DNA of 14,441 nt from Candidatus Freyrarchaeum guaymasense (GTDB taxonomy: Archaea; Asgardarchaeota; Jordarchaeia; Jordarchaeales; Freyrarchaeaceae), in contig JAUQZD010000077.1 of assembly GCA_030587405.1 (NCBI GenBank), forward strand, positions 1 to 14,441, read 5' to 3'. Below the pieces are notes generated by a model that did no database searches, was not told the DNA's origin, and saw nothing but the letters and a program-made list of their open reading frames with translations. How positions within the stretch are numbered: position 1 is the stretch's first letter; each line of letters opens with the position of its first letter. Positions 1-7,725 of this stretch are shown piece after piece. The position numbers were made by a program, and so were the translations under genes.

Positions 1-185
1 TTCGCGTTTAACCCTACTGACCTCGCTAGGGGGACGAGGCTTTTTAGTATTTCAGCTACTCCTCCACCATAGGCGGTAGCGTTCACGTGGATGACCCTTG
101 CACCCTTAACCCTCTCAGCTAGGCTTACTATGCTTTCAACCTCGTCCCGGCCAACTATGGGCTCGTAGTCCCTAATGTGCCTCAC
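1..185 (-). CDS. treT: Trehalose synthase / GT4 glycosyltransferase, TreT type (5' end only)
   Basis: This is the first 61 codons of a gene that runs off the left edge of the window. The predicted protein begins MRHIRDYEPIVGRDEV and contains HVNATAYGGGVAEIL followed by KSLVPLARSVGLNA. This is the characteristic N-terminal block of archaeal TreT-like GT-B glycosyltransferases, where the glycine-rich GGGVAEIL loop lies near the nucleotide-sugar site. Known TreT enzymes make or split trehalose from NDP-glucose and glucose. The start is GTG at 185-183, with GGAGG (194-198) eight bases upstream. The gene follows the CBS-domain gene on the same strand after 17 bases, so the two are probably co-transcribed. 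The catalytic C-terminal half is not visible, so a related GT4 enzyme (such as a sucrose- or glycogen-synthase-like one) remains possible. Confidence 0.8.
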   Translation of the reverse strand, partial: MRHIRDYEPIVGRDEVESIVSLAERVKGARVIHVNATAYGGGVAEILKSLVPLARSVGLNA

Positions 186-202
186 CGTGCACTCCTCCAA
201 CC

Positions 203-1108
203 CTAACACATCATCTCAATTACCCCTGCAGCCCCCTTTAACTTCACTATCCCCGCCACCAAGTCTACTCTGCATACCACGCCTAGAATCCTGCTCTTGG
301 CCGAAACAGGCAAGCAGCTTATGTCGTTTTTAACAACCTTATTTATGGCTTCGCCTACGTCGCTTTCGGAGCTGACGGAAATCACCTCAGGGTTCATGAC
401 GTCCTCAACTCTACTCCTGAAAATGTCCTCGACGTCCACGTTGCGGATCATCACGTCCAAATGCTTTTCCATGGTTAACACGTGATTTAGAATGTCGGTG
501 ACCGTTAGGATGCCGACCATGTTTTCACCCCTAACAACGAACACGCGCCTGACACGTGAATCGATCATCATGTTCGCCGCGTCAAACAGCGTTGCCTCGG
601 ATGGAACCGTCAGAGCCGGCTGCGTCATCACATCTCCCACTTTAACGTTAAACTTCTTATTCAGAAGTCTTCCCAAGATAACCTCTTCGTCTATACACCC
701 CTTAAACACCCCGTTCTCGTCGGCTATGATGACGTACCCAACGTTGTTCTCAGCCATGTACTGGAGCACCGTTTGGAGGGAGACGCTTTCAGGGAATATG
801 TTCCTCGCCTCATCTAGAAAAAGATTTACAGGTTCCCTTAGAACACCCCTCAACCCCTCCTTCGTCTTAAGCGACTCACCGCGCCTACCAAGCAAAACCT
901 CTAGGATCCTACGCCCATTTATGACGCCTTTAACCTTGTTTCCCTCGTCGACGACCACGACCCGGTAAGGCGTACCCCTCCCACCCAAAATGTTCAATGC
1001 TAGGAACAGCTGGTCATTCCACCTGATGATCGGCCTGCAACAGATGAGGTCAGCGCTCCTCATAGACACCCCCAACCTACTTAAACCCCCTCCAGTGCTA
1101 TTAAGCAT
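203..1108 (-). CDS. Four-CBS-domain protein, probable nucleotide-sensing regulator
   Basis: The 301-residue product appears to consist almost wholly of four CBS repeats, at roughly residues 18-75, 92-150, 157-213 and 233-291. The clearest are the third (VGDVMTQPALTVPSEATLFDAANMM through VVRGENMVGILTVTDIL, split here by the core) and the fourth (VEDVMNPEVISVSSESDV). CBS pairs usually bind AMP, ATP or SAM and act as energy sensors; no catalytic domain is attached. The gene lies 17 bases upstream of the treT-like gene in the same direction, so I infer it may tune trehalose synthesis or simply share its transcript. It stops with TAG. The start is uncertain: ATG at 1108 gives 301 residues, while ATG at 1063 (MRSADLICC) sits nearer the first CBS repeat and is equally possible. 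Confidence 0.85.
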   Translation of the reverse strand: MLNSTGGGLSRLGVSMRSADLICCRPIIRWNDQLFLALNILGGRGTPYRVVVVDEGNKVKGVINGRRILEVLLGRRGESLKTKEGLRGVLREPVNLFLDEARNIFPESVSLQTVLQYMAENNVGYVIIADENGVFKGCIDEEVILGRLLNKKFNVKVGDVMTQPALTVPSEATLFDAANMMIDSRVRRVFVVRGENMVGILTVTDILNHVLTMEKHLDVMIRNVDVEDIFRSRVEDVMNPEVISVSSESDVGEAINKVVKNDISCLPVSAKSRILGVVCRVDLVAGIVKLKGAAGVIEMMC

Positions 1109-1218
1109 TTTGACTGCTTAAAGCAGCGGCCCTCCGACGCCGCTCCCTTCTCCGGAGGGGAGAGTTAAAAGTGACGGATCCCCTCTTTCTTCTTGGACGC
1201 CACTTAGGGGTGTGACAT
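1109..1218. promoter_or_regulatory. Divergent promoter region with inverted repeats
   Basis: This 110-base gap separates the minus-strand CBS gene from the plus-strand metallo-hydrolase gene, so it should carry promoters for both. A perfect 6-base inverted repeat, CTGCTT-A-AAGCAG (1114-1126), contains a TTTAAG core that could be the TATA-like box of the CBS gene. CCCTCCG (1130-1136) is repeated inverted as CGGAGGG (1153-1159). AGTTAAAAG (about 1163-1171) is a possible TATA box for the metallo-hydrolase gene, whose ribosome binding site GGGGTG is at 1207-1212. The assignments rest on pattern only. Confidence 0.4.
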
Positions 1219-2322
1219 GTGAACGATCACGGTAGCCGGGTGAAGGAGCCATCTAACCTGCCTTCCTCTCACGCCTCCCGCGGGATTAGGTTTAAGCTGG
1301 TATGGTTTGACTCTTTCGGGGCGAAGAGCTCATGCGTGCTCGTTGAGACAGACGATGTCACGGTTCTAATAGACCCGGGTGTTGCCGTGATGCACCCCTC
1401 CTTTCCGGCGAGCAGCGTGGAGAAAGCCTTGTGGGCTGCGAAGGGTAGACGGGCGATAGTTAACGCTGCGAGGCGGGCAGACGTAATCGTGGTGTCCCAC
1501 TACCACTGGGATCACTTCACCCGCGACCCGGACGTTTACAGGAATAAGCTTTTGCTTGCTAAGAACCCGAACGAGTACATTAACGACTCTCAGAGGAAGA
1601 GGGCTGTCGAGTTCTACTCGAACCTCTGGAAGACGTTCGGCGGAAAAACCATAGAGTTTAAGCCTCGCCGGGACGTGCGCTTTAAGGATCCGGCAGACGA
1701 GCTTTCATCCATCAGCATGAACTTCGGAGGCTACCAGGAGCGGAGGCTCGAGCTCCTTGAGGCAGGCAGAAAGTGGTTTAAAAGGCGCGCCGAGAAGTGG
1801 CGGAGCTACAAGGTTATCCCTGAGGCGGAGCTCAGAGGCCTCAAGATAGTCTACCCTGAGGGGCGCGAGCTACGGTTTGGAGGGACGAAGCTGCGCTTCT
1901 CCCCTCCGCTCTTTCACGGCATCGAATACTCCCGTGTGGGGTGGGTTTTCTCCACCGTAATAGAGTTTAAGGGGGAGAAGCTCCTCCACTCATCCGACCT
2001 GAACGGGCCGGTGATCGAGGACTACGCCGAAATGATCGTGAGGGAGAACCCTTCCTACATAATCCTCGACGGGCCGATGACCTACATGCTAGGCTACACC
2101 CTCAACATGGTGAACTTTCGCAGGGTGCTGGAGAACGCCAAGCGGATAGTTGAGGAAGCCGACTTCAAACTTATGATATGGGACCACCACCTGCCACGCG
2201 AGCCAAGGTTCAGGGAGAGAACCCGTTCAGTCTGGACGGCTGCTGAAAGGAAGGGTAAGCCTTTAATGACCGCAAGCGAGTTTCAGCTTGGTAAGAAGCC
2301 CGTGGTGGAACGCACACTTTAA
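1219..2322 (+). CDS. Metallo-beta-lactamase-fold hydrolase, UPF0282-like
   Basis: The 367-residue product has the metal-binding signature SHYHWDHF (residues 93-100; ligands H94, H96, D98, H99) after a beta-rich start containing DVTVLIDPGVAV. Later candidate ligands are FHGIEYS, LLHSSDLNG (Asp) and IWDHHLPRE (His). This layout, with an insert between the HxHxDH motif and the later ligands, matches the archaeal UPF0282 family of predicted zinc hydrolases, whose substrate is unknown to me. The GTG start at 1219 follows GGGGTG (1207-1212) with a six-base gap. The first 24 residues precede the conserved fold (RFKLVWFDSFGAKSS) and look variable, so a later start cannot be excluded. The gene is monocistronic as far as can be seen, and a decayed ATPase gene follows. 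It ends with TAA. Confidence 0.85.
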   Translation: MNDHGSRVKEPSNLPSSHASRGIRFKLVWFDSFGAKSSCVLVETDDVTVLIDPGVAVMHPSFPASSVEKALWAAKGRRAIVNAARRADVIVVSHYHWDHFTRDPDVYRNKLLLAKNPNEYINDSQRKRAVEFYSNLWKTFGGKTIEFKPRRDVRFKDPADELSSISMNFGGYQERRLELLEAGRKWFKRRAEKWRSYKVIPEAELRGLKIVYPEGRELRFGGTKLRFSPPLFHGIEYSRVGWVFSTVIEFKGEKLLHSSDLNGPVIEDYAEMIVRENPSYIILDGPMTYMLGYTLNMVNFRRVLENAKRIVEEADFKLMIWDHHLPREPRFRERTRSVWTAAERKGKPLMTASEFQLGKKPVVERTL

Positions 2323-2338
2323 AATTCGTCCATCTCGG

Positions 2339-2385
2339 AATATTACCGATAAATCGGTAATATTTAGTTAAAAGTTACCGATAAA
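2339..2385 (+). promoter_or_regulatory. Palindromic operator with an extra half-site
   Basis: AATATTACCGAT (2339-2350) and ATCGGTAATATT (2353-2364) form a perfect 12-base inverted repeat around an AA spacer. The 11-mer TTACCGATAAA found at 2343-2353 recurs exactly at 2375-2385, 32 bases on, about three helical turns. The repeats lie immediately upstream of a TATA-like box and the ATPase remnant, which is where an archaeal repressor or an autoregulating product would bind. No regulator gene is adjacent. A transcription terminator for the preceding gene is a weaker alternative, because no T-run follows the stem. Confidence 0.7.
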
Positions 2386-2394
2386 ATTATAAAC
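2385..2394 (+). promoter_or_regulatory. TATA-like box of the ATPase remnant
   Basis: AATTATAAAC lies directly after the second TTACCGATAAA copy and about 18 bases before the GTG at 2407. It matches an archaeal TATA box in composition. A bound protein on the adjacent repeats would be expected to interfere with TBP/TFB here. Confidence 0.45.
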
Positions 2395-2406
2395 TTTTAG
2401 GGTTAA

Positions 2407-3982
2407 GTGTTTATCACGATCGGTGAAGACGCTATTCTAGAGGTTCTTTCAGACTGGAACCTCTGGGGAAGTTCTGATTTCTCCCTTAAAAGCAGGGGGA
2501 TATACCTAGGTGTTCACGCTTGATTAGTTTTTATGGGTAATGTGGTTTTGGTCTGTCAGGCGTTTCCCCGTCATCGAAGCATACGCCTCTGATGGGGCTT
2601 TCGGGGTAACCCCGGAGCACCACATCCGAAGACTCCACCCATAGGCCACCCTGTGGCCAAGCCAGCACCCACAAACACCTACCAAATATTTAACTGTTTC
2701 GCAAGGCGTCCTTAAAGAGTTCTTGGAGGGTAGAGAAGCCATCGTTGTGAAGGGTGTTAGAAGGGCCGGTAGGTTCAGCCTAACGATACTTCTCCTTAAG
2801 CACCTTCAGGAATTAGGATGGATAACGGTTAAAGACGCCTTAATAGTGAACCTCGAAGACCCACGCTTCCCTTCCACCCTTTCGTCGGAAGACCTCCTCC
2901 GCATCTACTAGGTGTACTTGAAAAAGCTTTCCCCGTCTAGTAACCACGTGGTAGTCCTTGATGAAGTCTAGGTTGTTAAGGGCTGGGAGGGGTTTGTCAG
3001 ATACCTTCTAGAGGCTAAAGGCGTTAAAGTGGTTGTGACGGGTTCCTCCTCAAAGCTTATGGGTGAAGAGTACGCTTCGTCTCTTACAAGGAGACACTTG
3101 GACGTTGAGGTTTTCCCTCTAAGTTTCCACGAATACTTGGAATTTAATGGGTTAGCATTGACGGGTGAGCTTGACGCTGTCAGAGAAAGGCATAGGGTGG
3201 AGTTTCTGCTGGACGAGTACGTTTACCTCGGAGGATTCCCTGAAGTTGTTCTAGCTGAAAGCAGGGTTAGGAAAGCTGAGCTGTTAAGGCGCTACTTCGA
3301 AGACATAATAGTCAAGGACGTGGTTAAACGGTATAGGGTGAAGCACGTCCACAAGCTTGAAGAGCTGGCGAAAATTTTCCTTACAAACGTCTCCATGCTT
3401 CAGTCACTTAACAGGATCAGGAAGACTCTAAACTTAAGCCTCGACACGGTTGAAAGATTCTCAAAGTACTTGGAAACAGCTAGACTAGTATTCTTCATCC
3501 CTCGCTTCGGCTTCTCGCTAAAACAGCAGATCTTAACACCTAAAAAGGTCTACGCCATAGACACGGGGCTAGCTTCAACGCTAGGCTTCAGGACGGCTAA
3601 AAACTACGGTCAATACATGGAGAACATCACCGCGGTCGAACTACTAAGAAGAAAAACATGGAATCCAAGGATTGAAATCTATTACTGGAGAGACCGCCAG
3701 CAAAGGGAAGTGGACTTCCTTCTCAAGGAAGGAGGCGCCGTGAAGCACTTAATCCAAGTGTGCTATGCCTCGGACAGAGACGAGGTTCCTCGAAGGGAGG
3801 AGAGATCGCTGATGAAGGCGATGGAGGAGCTACACTTAAAACATGCAACAATAATAACCAAAAGCTACCAGGAGGAAAGGGAGGAGCAAGGGCTAACGGT
3901 AAGGTTCATCCCAATATGGAGGTGGATCCTTCAGGAAGCCTTCAGCCCAAACCAGCCCACCAAAAGCAAAAGTGTGTGTTAA
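2407..3982 (+). pseudogene. Decayed AAA ATPase with DUF4143 domain (COG1373 type)
   Basis: Three stretches add up to one AAA ATPase/DUF4143 protein. The N-terminal piece (2407-2523) reads ITIGEDAILEVLSDWNLWG and ends at TGA. A second piece resumes in another frame at about 2684 (KYLTVSQGVLKEFLEGREAIVVKG), and its frame continues to the TAA at 3982 except for two TAG codons, at 2909-2911 and 2969-2971. The Walker A region reads GVRRAGRFS where the family has GVRRAGKST, so the essential Lys is Arg and the next residue is Phe. Walker B is VVVLDEV, and the second TAG falls exactly where LDE(I/V)Q proteins have Gln, consistent with CAG to TAG. The sensor TGSSS and a full DUF4143 half follow, including YFEDIIVKDVV and KVYAIDTGLA. 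Such ATPases are common, often mobile, multi-copy archaeal genes of uncertain role. I read this as a recent pseudogene. A shorter active product from 3029 would lack the P-loop. Confidence 0.85.
2507..2683. mobile_element. Hairpin-rich insert with short inverted ends (possible MITE-like element)
   Basis: TAGGTGTT (2507-2514) and AACACCTA (2674-2681) are exact inverted copies, and TACC occurs just outside the left end (2503-2506) and again at 2680-2683 like a short target duplication. The block interrupts the conserved N-terminal region of the ATPase remnant. It has no conserved reading frame but is rich in stems: CGGGG-TAA-CCCCG (about 2604-2616), GGCCAC-CCT-GTGGCC (2644-2658), and CCCCGTCA pairing with TGATGGGG further on. 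A small non-autonomous transposon fits best. Alternatives are a structured RNA gene or simply degraded coding sequence. The two ATPase pieces are not in the same frame after precise removal, so another lesion would also be needed. Confidence 0.35.
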
Positions 3983-4030
3983 AGTTTTAAGTAGCATCCT
4001 TCCGAAGGCTGGAAAGCACCCACTAACCTA

Positions 4031-4047
4031 CTAAATTGGAAATTTAG
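4031..4047. terminator. Small hairpin between convergent genes
   Basis: CTAAATT-GGA-AATTTAG is a perfect 7-base stem with a 3-base loop. It is followed on the plus strand by CCTTTTG and lies between the ends of the ATPase remnant (plus) and rad50 (minus). A bidirectional transcript end is plausible. The T-run is weak, and archaeal termination often needs only T-tracts, so the role is uncertain. The remaining sequence between 3983 and 4110 shows no gene. Confidence 0.35.
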
Positions 4048-4110
4048 CCTTTTGAACCCTTAAAGCCTCATTTGTGGCTGATCGCACCACCCCCTCCTCC
4101 CTCACTAATC

Positions 4111-6549
4111 CTAGAACTGGCCGGCCTCCTCAACTTGGTGGACCCGTGACCACCCACCTTCCTTGGTAACAACGTACACTGTGTCAGCTGCGTCTTCAAG
4201 CTCCCTATCATGGCTCACTATTATGAGCTGTGGGATCACCTCCGCCTCCTCCCTGAACGCTCTTTTAAGTATCTCAATAAGCTCTCTTCTCCTCTCCTCG
4301 TCTAGGAAGACTGTTGGCTCATCCATTATCATTGTTTCAATCCTACTTCCCGCTATAACCTTAGCTATAGCCATTCTGAGCGCTATGGCGAGCGCCACCC
4401 TCTCCCCTCCACTTATAGCGCTCACGCTCTGGCTTCCAGACGGGCCTATAACCGTAAGCTCGTAGTCCTCGTCGAGTCTAACGTCAGAGTACTCGAGGTT
4501 GAACTTATTAAGGTACTCTCTCGTGTACCTTTCTATAGCCGGCCTGGCACGAGACCTTATAAGTTTCTGGACACCGTCCTTCCCGTAAGCGTCCCTGATT
4601 TTCCCAAGCAGCTTAACGAATGCTTCAATCCTTTCAACCTCCTTCTCCTTCTCCTCCAACTCTGTAAGCCTCGCCTTGGCGTCCTCAACCCTCTGCTTCA
4701 ACTGCTTTTCCTCACCCTCCAAGGAGGCAACTCGCTGCTTCACATCATCCAGCTTAACCCTAGCTTCATCCAGCCTCTCCTTCACCCGCCTATACCTCTC
4801 CTCATCATACCCCAACTCGAGAATTTCCTCTCTTAACCTTGAAGCCTCGCTTTCAGCCTCCCTTAACCTATCCAGAGCCCTCCTGCACTCCTCTCCAAGC
4901 CTCTCCTTGTCTCCGAGTCTCTCCAACTCCATTTCAGCCAGCCTGTAATCATCATAATCACCCTTAAGCCCCTCAGCCTCCTCCCTAACCCTCCTTAACT
5001 CCTCCTCTATCCTAGAAAACTTCTCGGCTTTACCCCTCTCCCCCTCAAGCTCCTCCCTAACCCTCCTCATCTCTTTCCTCTTCTCATCTAAATTCTCCTT
5101 AAGCTTTCTAACCACTTCAACGTTTACACGCTCAACGCTCTCCCTCCTTTCCTCCTCCTCCCTGATCCTCGCATCGACCTCCTCAGCATACCTTCTGGCC
5201 TCCTCCTCCTTGCCTCTAAGCCTCCTCTCTTCTCCAATAAGCCTCTCTATCAGCCGCACTTTATGCTCCTCCGTTAACCTCCCCCCACACAGAGGACACG
5301 TAGCCCCAGCTCCTCTAAGCTTCTCAACCTTCTCCCTCACATCTCTAATCCTGCCGGCTACCTCCCCAATCTTACCGTTCACCTCCTTCTGCTTAACCTT
5401 TAACGCCTCGATGGTCTCCCGGATCTCCTTCATTTTCTCCTCCTTCACACTTGAAACACTATCCGCGTCCACCTCCACGCCCAACGTCTCCGAGTACTCA
5501 CGTATTTTCCCGTCGAGCTCCCTCTCCAGCTCCTCCACCTCACCTTCTAACTCCACCATCCTCTGCATTAACATTTCAACGGTTCTCCTCGCCCCCTCAT
5601 ACTGCCTCCTCTCCTCCTCAAGCCTCCTCCCCTCCTCCTCAAGGATACAATACCTCTCATACGCACCCCTCTTCTCCTCAAGCCCTTTTTCCAACTCCTC
5701 AAGCCTTTTTAACCTATTCTCCGCCTCCTCCGCTTCCCTCCTTAAAACCTTCAAATCGGCTTCCACGTTGTTAAGCCTCAATGCAAGCTCGTCATACCTT
5801 TTTTTAACGCTCTCCAGCTCCCTAGCCTCCTCCTCAGCGAGTTTAACCTCTCCCTCCACCTCCCTTCTCTCCTCCTCCGCCCTCGCAATTTTCTCCCTAA
5901 TCTTCCGCAGCTCCTCCTCCCTGCTCCTCAGCTCCCTTTCAACATGCTCCTTCTCCTTCACTTCTCCTCTAAGAGTATCCCTCCTGCTCTCATACTCCCT
6001 AACTATCTCCCCCATTAACTCCCATGCTCGCTCAAAGTCGTCGATCCCGAGCAGCTTAGATATAAGCCTCTTCCTCTCAGCAGGCTTTTCAACCACAAGC
6101 CTCTCGATCTCACCCTGCCGCACGTAAACAGAGCTCTCAAACATCTCCTTTTCAACATCCAAGATCTTCTCGATTTCAGGCACTATCGTCTTCTCGCCAG
6201 CCTCCTTGGTGAGAGGCCTCTCCCTGCCATCCACCACCTCGTAGATCACCCCTTTAGCCTCGCTTCCCCCCTTCCTTTTCCTCCTAACCTCCCACCTGAC
6301 AACGTAATCCTTCCCTCTCTCCGGCACCGAAAATTGGAGGCTAACCCTAGCATGCCTTGCCATCCTATTAATCAGGTTTTCATCCTTCCCCCTAGAGTGG
6401 GTCTTGAACAATGCGAAGCTTATCCCGTCGAATATGCTGGTCTTCCCGGCTCCGTTAGGGCCAACTATCACCGTGACGCCGAGGTCAAAGCTCAGCCTCG
6501 TGCTTTTATGGGAGACGAAGTTTTCCAGCTCAACCTCCTTAATGATCAC
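4111..6549 (-). CDS. rad50: DNA double-strand break repair ATPase Rad50
   Basis: Rad50 is the SMC-like ATPase partner of Mre11, which binds and bridges DNA ends. From the GTG at 6549 the protein has 812 residues and begins VIIKEVELENFVSHKS. Walker A is GPNGAGKTS (residues 30-38) and the Q-loop is VYVRQGEIERL. A very long charged coiled coil fills roughly residues 165-640 and is split by the zinc-hook CPLC (C418, C421), through which two molecules join. The C-terminal half has the signature SGGER (713-717), Walker B/D-loop MDEPTVFLDEE (742-752) and the switch VSHD (778-781). All ATPase motifs are present. The open frame extends 35 codons upstream, but that stretch lies inside mre11 and has no Rad50 similarity. 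The chosen GTG overlaps the end of mre11 by 11 bases, typical of translational coupling. It is the last gene of the operon and stops with TAG. Confidence 0.96.
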   Translation of the reverse strand: MIIKEVELENFVSHKSTRLSFDLGVTVIVGPNGAGKTSIFDGISFALFKTHSRGKDENLINRMARHARVSLQFSVPERGKDYVVRWEVRRKRKGGSEAKGVIYEVVDGRERPLTKEAGEKTIVPEIEKILDVEKEMFESSVYVRQGEIERLVVEKPAERKRLISKLLGIDDFERAWELMGEIVREYESRRDTLRGEVKEKEHVERELRSREEELRKIREKIARAEEERREVEGEVKLAEEEARELESVKKRYDELALRLNNVEADLKVLRREAEEAENRLKRLEELEKGLEEKRGAYERYCILEEEGRRLEEERRQYEGARRTVEMLMQRMVELEGEVEELERELDGKIREYSETLGVEVDADSVSSVKEEKMKEIRETIEALKVKQKEVNGKIGEVAGRIRDVREKVEKLRGAGATCPLCGGRLTEEHKVRLIERLIGEERRLRGKEEEARRYAEEVDARIREEEERRESVERVNVEVVRKLKENLDEKRKEMRRVREELEGERGKAEKFSRIEEELRRVREEAEGLKGDYDDYRLAEMELERLGDKERLGEECRRALDRLREAESEASRLREEILELGYDEERYRRVKERLDEARVKLDDVKQRVASLEGEEKQLKQRVEDAKARLTELEEKEKEVERIEAFVKLLGKIRDAYGKDGVQKLIRSRARPAIERYTREYLNKFNLEYSDVRLDEDYELTVIGPSGSQSVSAISGGERVALAIALRMAIAKVIAGSRIETMIMDEPTVFLDEERRRELIEILKRAFREEAEVIPQLIIVSHDRELEDAADTVYVVTKEGGWSRVHQVEEAGQF

Positions 6550-7693
6550 CGTAACCCGCCTCGAAGAACTCTTTAACCAGCCTCCTCGCCTCCTCCATTC
6601 TCCCCCTTCCACCCCGAAGGATCCTGAAAAGCTCCCATGCAAGCTCGGCGACATCCCCGCCTAAGATCTCCTCTAAAAGCTCCCTGTGGGAGAGGGCCTT
6701 TACGCTGGAAGCCGTCAACTCCTGTCCTGCCTCCTCCTCGAATTCAGGCCTCCATAGGAGTACTTTCCCGGAGAAAGCCCCCTCCAAAACTTTTAACGCC
6801 CCCCTTCTATCAATGTTTGAACCCTTAACTTTAACGTGAACCACGGGTTTCACGCCGCCTTCGAGTCCGGCGACCACTCTCCCGACCTCCTCCTCCAGCC
6901 TTTCATAGTTGACCTCCACCTCAAGCTGAGGCCTAACATTTAAGTTTACCTCTTGAACGTCTGGAACATCCCCGCTGAGATCAACAAGGTAGAAACCCTT
7001 CCCGTTCCTTTTCCAGTCGCTTATCTCGTCTCTTCTCGTTATCTCGGTGGACCCCGCGTAAGCTAAGACTCCCTCTCCCAGCCTCATTTTCCGCCTGCTA
7101 TGCAGGTGCCCTAAAGCGTAGTAGTTAGCCCCCTCAGGGATCTCACCGATGGAAAGCTGGAAGTCATAGCCCAAGTAAACGTCTATAGCCTGATGCATGA
7201 CCACGATGCTCCTCCAGTACTTTCTCCCCTCGTTAACCACCATGCGAAGCTCGTCCAGCAGCAGATTCCTGTGCCTCCTCGACATGTTCATGATTCCCCC
7301 CACATAAACCTCCCTTCCACCCGCTTTAACCACGCACCCCCTCCTCACCTCTCCATCCCTCCCTTTGACGCCTAGAAGCGTTAACTCGTTTTCGAACAGG
7401 GTGTGGGGTGGCATACCCCTTCTCTTAGGAAAATCGTGGTCTCCTAGAACCACGTAGACCTTAACGCCTTTCTCCTTCAGCCTCGCCAGCTGCCTCTTAG
7501 CGTTGTAAAGTGCCTTCACGGGAGGCCTGAACGAGTCGAAGAAATCTCCTGAATGCACCATCACGTCAACGTGGTCCTCAATAACCCTGTCAACAACCTC
7601 CTCAAAAGCCCTGTTAAAATCCTCCTCTCTCTCATCAAGATTGTACTGTTTGTATCCGAGGTGGGTGTCGGAAACATGGGCTAAGAGCACCAT
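6539..7693 (-). CDS. mre11: DNA double-strand break repair nuclease Mre11
   Basis: Mre11 is the manganese-dependent nuclease of the Mre11-Rad50 complex and begins end processing. The 384-residue product starts MVLLAHVSDTHLG. Phosphoesterase motifs are DTH (D9, H11), SGDFFD (D50), LGDHD (residues 83-87), MHQ (H167) and GHLH (H196, H198). The third motif is GDHD rather than the usual GNHD, so a metal-ligand Asn is replaced by Asp85. The C-terminal region (residues after about 250) would hold the capping and Rad50-binding parts. An ATG at 7729 overlaps the herA stop and would add 12 residues. I prefer ATG 7693 because GGAGG (7703-7707) sits nine bases before it and because the family starts close to the first beta strand. 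It stops with TAA within the rad50 start. Confidence 0.95.
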   Translation of the reverse strand: MVLLAHVSDTHLGYKQYNLDEREEDFNRAFEEVVDRVIEDHVDVMVHSGDFFDSFRPPVKALYNAKRQLARLKEKGVKVYVVLGDHDFPKRRGMPPHTLFENELTLLGVKGRDGEVRRGCVVKAGGREVYVGGIMNMSRRHRNLLLDELRMVVNEGRKYWRSIVVMHQAIDVYLGYDFQLSIGEIPEGANYYALGHLHSRRKMRLGEGVLAYAGSTEITRRDEISDWKRNGKGFYLVDLSGDVPDVQEVNLNVRPQLEVEVNYERLEEEVGRVVAGLEGGVKPVVHVKVKGSNIDRRGALKVLEGAFSGKVLLWRPEFEEEAGQELTASSVKALSHRELLEEILGGDVAELAWELFRILRGGRGRMEEARRLVKEFFEAGYGDH

Positions 7694-7702
7694 GATATCA
7701 CT

Positions 7703-7707
7703 CCTCC
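7703..7707 (-). promoter_or_regulatory. Ribosome binding site deciding the mre11 start
   Basis: GGAGG on the minus strand, nine bases before the ATG at 7693, favours that start over the in-frame ATG at 7729. Confidence 0.65.
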
Positions 7708-7725
7708 ACCACCCATACCGTCTCG

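Noticed and set aside
2520..2590. C/D-box-like signals on the minus strand (GATGA followed by CTGA)
   Set aside because: The C-like box fits the consensus only partly and the gap to the D-like box is about nine bases, too short for a guide RNA.
2524..2742. 72-codon minus-strand ORF across the hairpin-rich block
   Set aside because: It resembles no family I know, overlaps conserved ATPase sequence on the other strand, and is explained by the GC-rich stems.
2909..2971. Pyrrolysine or amber recoding of the ATPase gene
   Set aside because: TAG is the normal stop of five other genes in the window, the P-loop is also damaged, and the N-terminal part is separately broken.
5210..6127. Long plus-strand ORFs opposite rad50 (305 and 107 codons)
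   Set aside because: They are Ser/Leu/Pro-rich mirror frames of the Glu/Arg/Lys-rich coiled coil and have no domain of their own.
6550..6654. Extra 35-residue N-terminus of Rad50
   Set aside because: It lies wholly inside mre11 and has no Rad50 similarity; the family starts at the first beta strand, matched by GTG 6549.
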